Of a stretch of 64,000 nucleotides of DNA, positions 58,701 to 64,000 are shown piece after piece (positions within the stretch are counted from its first letter, which is position 1; each line of letters starts with the position of its first letter). Under the pieces are notes generated by a model. The model was not told the DNA's origin, made no database searches, and was given only the letters and a program-made list of their open reading frames with translations. The translations under genes were made by a program, and so were the position numbers. This DNA is from Lantana camara (taxonomy: Eukaryota; Streptophyta; Magnoliopsida; Lamiales; Verbenaceae). Where the stretch lies: the NCBI GenBank assembly GCA_037501455.1, contig CM074855.1:36117001-36181000 (forward strand). The letters run 5' to 3'.

Positions 58701-59988
58701 GCAGATTCCAAAAATTGGGCAATCACTTGGATAATTATTTTCAGTAATACCATTAATTATTTTAGAAACATCAGTAACGTCCATAAGAATTTCAATTATA
58801 TTTGCAAAGATTACAAGACAAAAAAGAAAGAAAAGAAGAAAAATAACATTTTAAGCTGGGAGAGAAGACATAGGAGATGAGAAGTCATGAGGAGGCTAGG
58901 ATTTTATCTGCCAGACCCTACAATTAACTGCGTTCAACGTTTACAACTTTGTCAAAAAAGGTCAAACATCACAAAATTGATCTTTCTACAGTATATGAAA
59001 AGATGAGACAACAATTACAGAGAGGACCAAGACTACGGAAAAATTGGCAACAGGATATTAAAAGCAGCATAATCAGGAAAAGAGATTTTATGGAAGAGAA
59101 TGTCAGAAATTATACTAATCAAATCAGATGTTTTACCTGGAAGGTTGAGTCGTCGTTATCCTTTCCAGCACTTTCACTCTGCTCGCCCGATCCATCTGCA
59201 TGTAAACGAGCACGGTGTGCTCGAACAAGAGCTTGCATTTTGACAATAGCTTGAACACAACGAAGAGTTCCAACTGCATGGTTTCGAACTATATGTCCTC
59301 TTACAGCAGCTTGTAATTTAATAATGTTCTGCTGCTTCAGTAGCAATCGTTGAGCCTGGTAACAAATTAAAAGAATATGCATTACTCATAATTGTGCCTA
59401 ATTAACTTTAAATATAACAACTATGACTTAATATCGAAAACAAAAAAAAAGAGATCAACGAAGAAACAACTATAACATGATATGAAGGCATACCAGCAAA
59501 CTCCTAATGGCAGCCTGGATTATAATAATACTGTGCTCATCAAGGATTGCATCTGCTTTACATTCACCCTCTCTGTATGCTATGGTGTCACCCTCTCTGG
59601 ATGCTACGGCGTCCGACAACATTGAGTCGGGTTGAACTGCTAACTCAGTTTTCTCTTCGGTCGGCTGAATTACAGAAATCTTTTCTGGAACAGTCAAATC
59701 AGGTTGAACTAATGAGGTCTTTTCTGGCTTAGTTAAGTCAGGCTGAACTACTGAGGTCTTTTCTGGAATAGTCAAATCAGGCTGGATTACAGAGTTCTTC
59801 TCTGGAACTGTCACGTCAGGCTGAGCAAGGAAGCTGACAGCAGCAGAATCTGAATGCTCCTTGTTTGCAGACGGAGGTGATTTGTTCACAGATGAAGGTG
59901 ATTCTGAAACGACACTGTTACTCAATACTCGATGTCTAGCAGATCTCTTACGAAAACTCCAACCTCGTCTATCACTTGAACCTTTAGT
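55763..59988 (-). CDS. IQ67-domain calmodulin-binding protein, IQD32-like (first exon not found)
   Basis: Five coding exons on the minus strand with consensus GT/AG borders: 59494-59988, 59137-59355, 58339-58419, 56646-58248 and 55763-55782. They give 805 residues. The visible start, TKGSSDRRGWSFRKRSARHRVLSN, is internal; the initiator exon is missing. The IQ67 region spans the first junction: IIIIQAAIRSLL, then LLLKQQNIIKLQAAVRGHIVR and GTLRCVQAIVKMQALVRAHRARL. It matches the three IQ motifs that bind calmodulin, though the first lacks the usual Gly-Arg. Exon 4 (SNGTYTYVSIEKLLGNAFARQ) and exon 5 start (MESTPRTKSMNIKCEP, WLERWM) are IQD32-type. A long Ser/Glu-rich region follows, then DUF4005 (LPSYMQATQSAKAKA) and the C-terminus DRKWRR. 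IQD proteins are scaffolds linking calmodulin to microtubules and membranes. Confidence 0.93.
59661..59823 (-). repeat. In-frame 39-bp (13-residue) tandem repeat in the IQD exon
   Basis: Four units of the form QPDLTVPEKTSVI (QPDVTVPEKNSVI, QPDLTIPEKTSVV, QPDLTKPEKTSLV, QPDLTVPEKISVI), just upstream of the first IQ motif. Confidence 0.92.
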
Positions 59989-62400
59989 CTGCAAAAAAGT
60001 TTGAAAAACATTAAAGAGAAAGGAAGCAGTTTCCTGAACTGCAAATGCTTGTTACCTTAATGTATCTCGAGACTATTGACTTCACAAGGTCATACCTACT
60101 CAGTTAGATGCATAAAAGTATCCGTCGAGTACGAGGTCGAAGTAATTGCGGACATATCTAGATACTGGCGTTATAGGAACTATATATCTTTTCCCAAGGA
60201 CAGCAAGCAATATTATTTTCCATAACAATGAATTTTTACCAAAGACATAAAGCTGTTCTCATAGTCCACAAGTAGAAGCCTGTTCTGTAAACTGCTGGCA
60301 GAATTTATCACAGATTGATATTCGACATCTAAAAATATTTGGATTCCAAACTATGCAAAATTTTTACTACATTTCTTGTATTTATGATCAATTTTTCTTG
60401 TATTTTTGTCTTGATTTACTTCTTTATTCTAAGTAGTAGATCATAAACATATCCATATCATTCCTGTACTCTAGTCCTAATCGGGTTTTTGGAATGGATA
60501 GGGTTTCTTTAAAACATGAAGCAGAATTCCACATTCTCTATTTCAACAAAACCCTTTTCCTTTTCTTCAACCCAGCCAATGCTCATAGATCTCTTTTTCT
60601 CCCATTCCTCCTTTATTTGCCAAAATTTCAATTCTTCATCTCTTCATCTCTTCATGCATTTCTCAACTGCCATTTTGTCTTCACTATTTTCTAGCTTTCA
60701 TTTTGAGCTTCGCTGTCTGGAGTGATAATAAAGCCCCCACATTTATGCTTTCAGCCTCAATTTTATCCCTTTATCATACTTGGGTAAAAAACCTACAAGT
60801 CACTCTGTAAAAGCTCCTGCGATCTATGTTTGATTATGTCACAGGAACAATATTTATGATGTTGTGATCCATTTCTTTTCGTCTACCTCTTTCACGGATA
60901 GAGCAAGCGATTTTACATAGCTCTGTCAAATATCACAATTACACCTCTAACAGGAATTAGTCAATTCCTATTGTTATACACGTCTAGCAATTATGGCTAT
61001 GTCAAAGCTCACCATAATCTATGTTTGATTCTGTCACAAATAAGTTATATTTCACCGTAATCTCCAACTGAAAGTCTTGGGGCTCAGTTACTCTCATGCC
61101 CAAATTCATGTACTCTTTGTGGCAGCTCCTCCAAACTCCCGGAATTTCAGTCTAAGCAACAGTTTTGGAATATGTGATGAAAAAAGGTCATCTTTATCTA
61201 CATACATCTTGATGCGAGAAGCTGAGTATGGTTTATATTTTGATGTAAGAAGCTGAAAATGGTGGATAGATATGATCACCAAGTCATGAGTATCTAATAA
61301 CATCTTACTCTCAAATCTAGTGCAATCTCTCTCTATATACAGGAACACGGTTCTAATTCTAGAATACATGACGTGAGATTCCTCGCTCCAAAAACTGATA
61401 TTATAATAGGAAACTTACAGAAATTAACTAGCAGAAGTTGGGAGGTAAATAGACAAATTTAAACGAAGAAGACTATGGTGGGAAAGATATATAATACTGT
61501 AAAATACACTGAAGGACGTTTACGGGGAATATACACACAATTTTCTGCATAAACCAGAGGAACATTAATGTGTATCTCGTTTGGAGAAAATATCTTGAAA
61601 TTTTACTGTGCCTAAGATTTTGTTCAGCTGGCAGAGCACTGTCTTAATTTAAAACAAGTACATAAGGTAGGAGACTATCACGAGGATCAGTATCAATGAT
61701 GCCAAGCTTTGAGATGTTCAATTGTTGTCATTATCAATCGATTGTTATTTCAGTTAGAAAGCCTTGGAAGCTGCAAAAGGTCACACGTTACATTACTTAA
61801 CGTAACTCTTTTCTTCTCTTTGGAAGAAGATTGCTCCAACATTAGACCTCTCACACCTCAGCCACAACCAGAAACACCAAAAACGAAATCAAGATAAGTA
61901 TTATTTTAGTTGATTATATCTATAACTTGCCAACCGATGTTGTAGCAGGTATTAGCATTTAAATACGCCAAAAACATGAATAATGAGATTGAAAAAAAAA
62001 AAATGAAAAGATATTTTATTAAAGCTCATTGTCTCACAGGTAAACCTTATTTCTTGTTCACAGTACGTTTTAATTCTATATTGCATAATACATTGTTAGG
62101 CTACAGTGCTCTTTGTCTATTCTTGTTTAATTTTTAAAAAATCTGAAGATGCAGATAGTATTTGCTACTTGAGAATCTTTGGGCAGCATCTTCACCTAAC
62201 GCCCGTATCCTACACCAATCATTTTCTTACATAATGACACGAGAGAGCTGAAACCCAAAGGAAGCCGAAAATAGCATGTGGCATGTTTTCGTGGGAGTCA
62301 CCTAAAAATGTTATCCTGCACTAATAATTTTCCTACATCATGGCACGAGAGAAATAAAACATAAGAGTGTGTGTATGTGTGTGTATGTGTGTGTGTGTGG

Positions 62401-62433
<33 letters not shown>

Positions 62434-64000
62434 CAGTTGTCGCCAGCATGCAGCGAACATCAGGCTCATCATGTCAGAAAAATTACACCATTGCAGTGAG
62501 GCATCAGTCTCTAATGGTGAATTAAAGAAATATAGGTAAGAAAAAACTCATTCGTGATACTGTATAGAATCTATAGACTAACCCTTATGCCATGAATGAT
62601 GATGGTAAGGCGTCTCCAACAATTCACAAGCTCTTCTGCAGAGGAATAATTCATATAGAGCATGCAAGAAGACTAGTTCATCGAAAAGACATAAGAGTCT
62701 TATAAGGAAATTAAGCCAAATATTTGCTTGATGTATCTTTTTCGTTAATCAAGTTTTTTCAGATGATTTGAAATGGCAGCAGCCATTTTGGAATAATATT
62801 TAGGTAAAATATGTATTGGATTTTGATAAAAGTTCCTTCTTTGACTGCTGCATAGGAGATTAGTATTGACATATGTGCTTCAGTTTTTTAACCTTTGAAG
62901 ATCATTGCATGCGATCCATGAAAAACTCATTGAAAGATACTTTACTTAAGAACATTTTAGGTTATTCTTCCTTCCTTTTAGGTGCAAAATGTACAACGGA
63001 TGGCTGATAGATTCTGGTTTGACAAGGAAATATCAAATGTAGGAAACCTTAGAATAATCATAAAGGTCATTGCTTATAATAGAAAACCATTGCTCTAATA
63101 GTGGTTATTTACAACGCTAATCATAAGAATCGTAATCACTGACCTTGAGGGTTTTTAAAACATGTTGACTATAGAGGCAGTCGAGCGAGAACATGCAAGT
63201 ATGTCTGAGTTTGTATGCACGAGGTTCTGGGAGAAGAAGTGGGAATCGAAGGAATGATAGGCTCAAGAAGACTCTTCTTACTGAATAGAAGTCAAATGTG
63301 AGGTTGATCCAGGATACGTGTGCTAATGAGAAGACAGATGAGAACTTTTTTGGACTACTGCATCAAGGTAACCAATTGGCAAATAGATTCCGCGCCTCCC
63401 ATCCGCACATGAGAGTTGGATATCATTAGCTTGATACTCATCAGGCTGAAGACTGGACCCATAGGACCGAGATTTAGACCCTTCTCCATGGGAGGAGGTT
63501 CCTTTTTGTACCAGTAGGATTGTTGAGAGAGGCTAGAGAAGAAGGGTTGAATAGAGAGGGAATGCTTGTGCCTTTTCTTTAGGAAGGATTTTCATAAATT
63601 TCAGCCGCTAGCAAAGGAAACAAGCGAAAGAGAGTAAGCAACCCAAAACCTAAACCCAGTAAGTCAAGACTTGAAGAGTGGGCTCCAGAGAGTAAGTCAA
63701 TATCCTCGACCTTCCTCCACTATTTGTAATCTCAATTTACTTTTTCCTGTATGCTACAACCATAGTTTGAGTGGCAGATATGACTGGTTAGATCAACTTT
63801 CTTTTCCAAGCCAGCTCCAACATACAGTTCCCACGGGAGATTGGGCAGGTGAGCCACTTTAGACTTAAAGTACTATTTTAGAATGCTCACTAAAAACAAA
63901 GATATTAAATAATTAATTAAGCAACACCAGCATTAGTTCTCAGTGGACACAGTCAGTTCCCATACATGAGGAAAAACACAAGAACTAAGTTGATGCAGAA
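59989..64000. other. Presumed first intron / upstream region of the IQD gene, no gene recognised
   Basis: The acceptor site TTTTTTGCAG ends at 59989, so at least one exon lies to the right. I searched for an exon encoding the usual IQD N-terminus (Ser-Cys, Lys-Ile-Ile, Cys-Gly pattern) on the minus strand and did not find it. Either the intron exceeds 4 kb or the exon is too diverged to spot. Confidence 0.5.
62366..62433. repeat. Compound microsatellite (GT)n-(GA)n
   Basis: About 50 bp of GT/GTAT repeats followed by ~16 bp of GA repeats. Confidence 0.95.

Noticed and set aside
63150..63860. Possible organelle-derived segment
   Set aside because: Only an impression from wording of the sequence; nothing specific could be matched without a search.
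60000..64000. Possible first exon of the IQD gene or another gene
   Set aside because: No minus-strand frame with the IQD N-terminal pattern and a proper donor site, and no recognisable protein in other frames.
1..64000. CRISPR arrays, bacterial operons, rRNA or tRNA genes
   Set aside because: None found. The repeats present are transposon LTRs, TIRs and microsatellites, and tRNA-like matches are primer-binding sites only.

Overview
This window is nuclear DNA from a flowering plant, most likely a eudicot. The evidence is two intron-scale plant genes of plant-only families (a dirigent protein and an IQ67-domain protein), AT-rich intergenic DNA, and about 49 kb of nested plant LTR retrotransposons. 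I cannot name the species. Nothing bacterial or viral is present.

Region 1 (1-49123) is a stack of retrotransposons inserted into each other. I resolved it by matching long terminal repeats (LTRs), primer-binding sites (PBS), polypurine tracts (PPT) and 5-bp target-site duplications (TSDs). A Ty3/gypsy element on the + strand (1-19923, 5' LTR off the left edge) carries an extra upstream ORF, a broken gag-pol and a 3' LTR. Its integrase is split by LARD-A (5188-16293), a non-coding large retrotransposon derivative with two ~4-kb LTRs, a 3.2-kb internal region and TSD TGTTC. The Ty3 element itself sits in the internal region of a minus-strand LARD array (LARD-B, 19924-45953). That array reads internal - LTR - internal - LTR, so two units share an LTR. 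LARD-B was later hit by a one-LTR truncated element (22114-24505, TSD GCCTT), a complete Ty1/copia element with an open 1306-codon gag-pol (30689-40763, TSD CAGGA/GAGGA) and a solo LTR (41914-45370, TSD GAAGG). LARD-B lies inside an older minus-strand LTR (45954-47987). That LTR lies just upstream of the PPT and 3' LTR (48046-49123) of a still older element.

Region 2 (49124-52160) is degraded repeat DNA: unclassified sequence, a copia reverse-transcriptase fragment, and a diverged copia-type LTR containing a series of AT-rich palindromes.

Region 3 (52164-64000) is genic. A dirigent protein gene (52164-53087, minus strand) is followed by a Mutator-like non-autonomous element with long terminal inverted repeats (53932-54954, 9-bp TSD). 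Then comes an IQD32-like calmodulin-binding protein gene on the minus strand (coding exons 55763-59988). Its first exon was not found and is probably beyond the right edge or in a long first intron.

The most interesting signals are structural RNA or DNA features of the retroelements. A hairpin with the same GGA loop core but a different, compensated stem lies immediately upstream of the PPT in the Ty3 element and in both LARDs. An array of GAGAG...CTCTC hairpins lies just before it in both LARDs. A palindrome cassette differs completely in sequence from one LTR family to the next. Together they suggest that the non-coding LARDs and coding Ty3-type elements share a cis-acting structural code.
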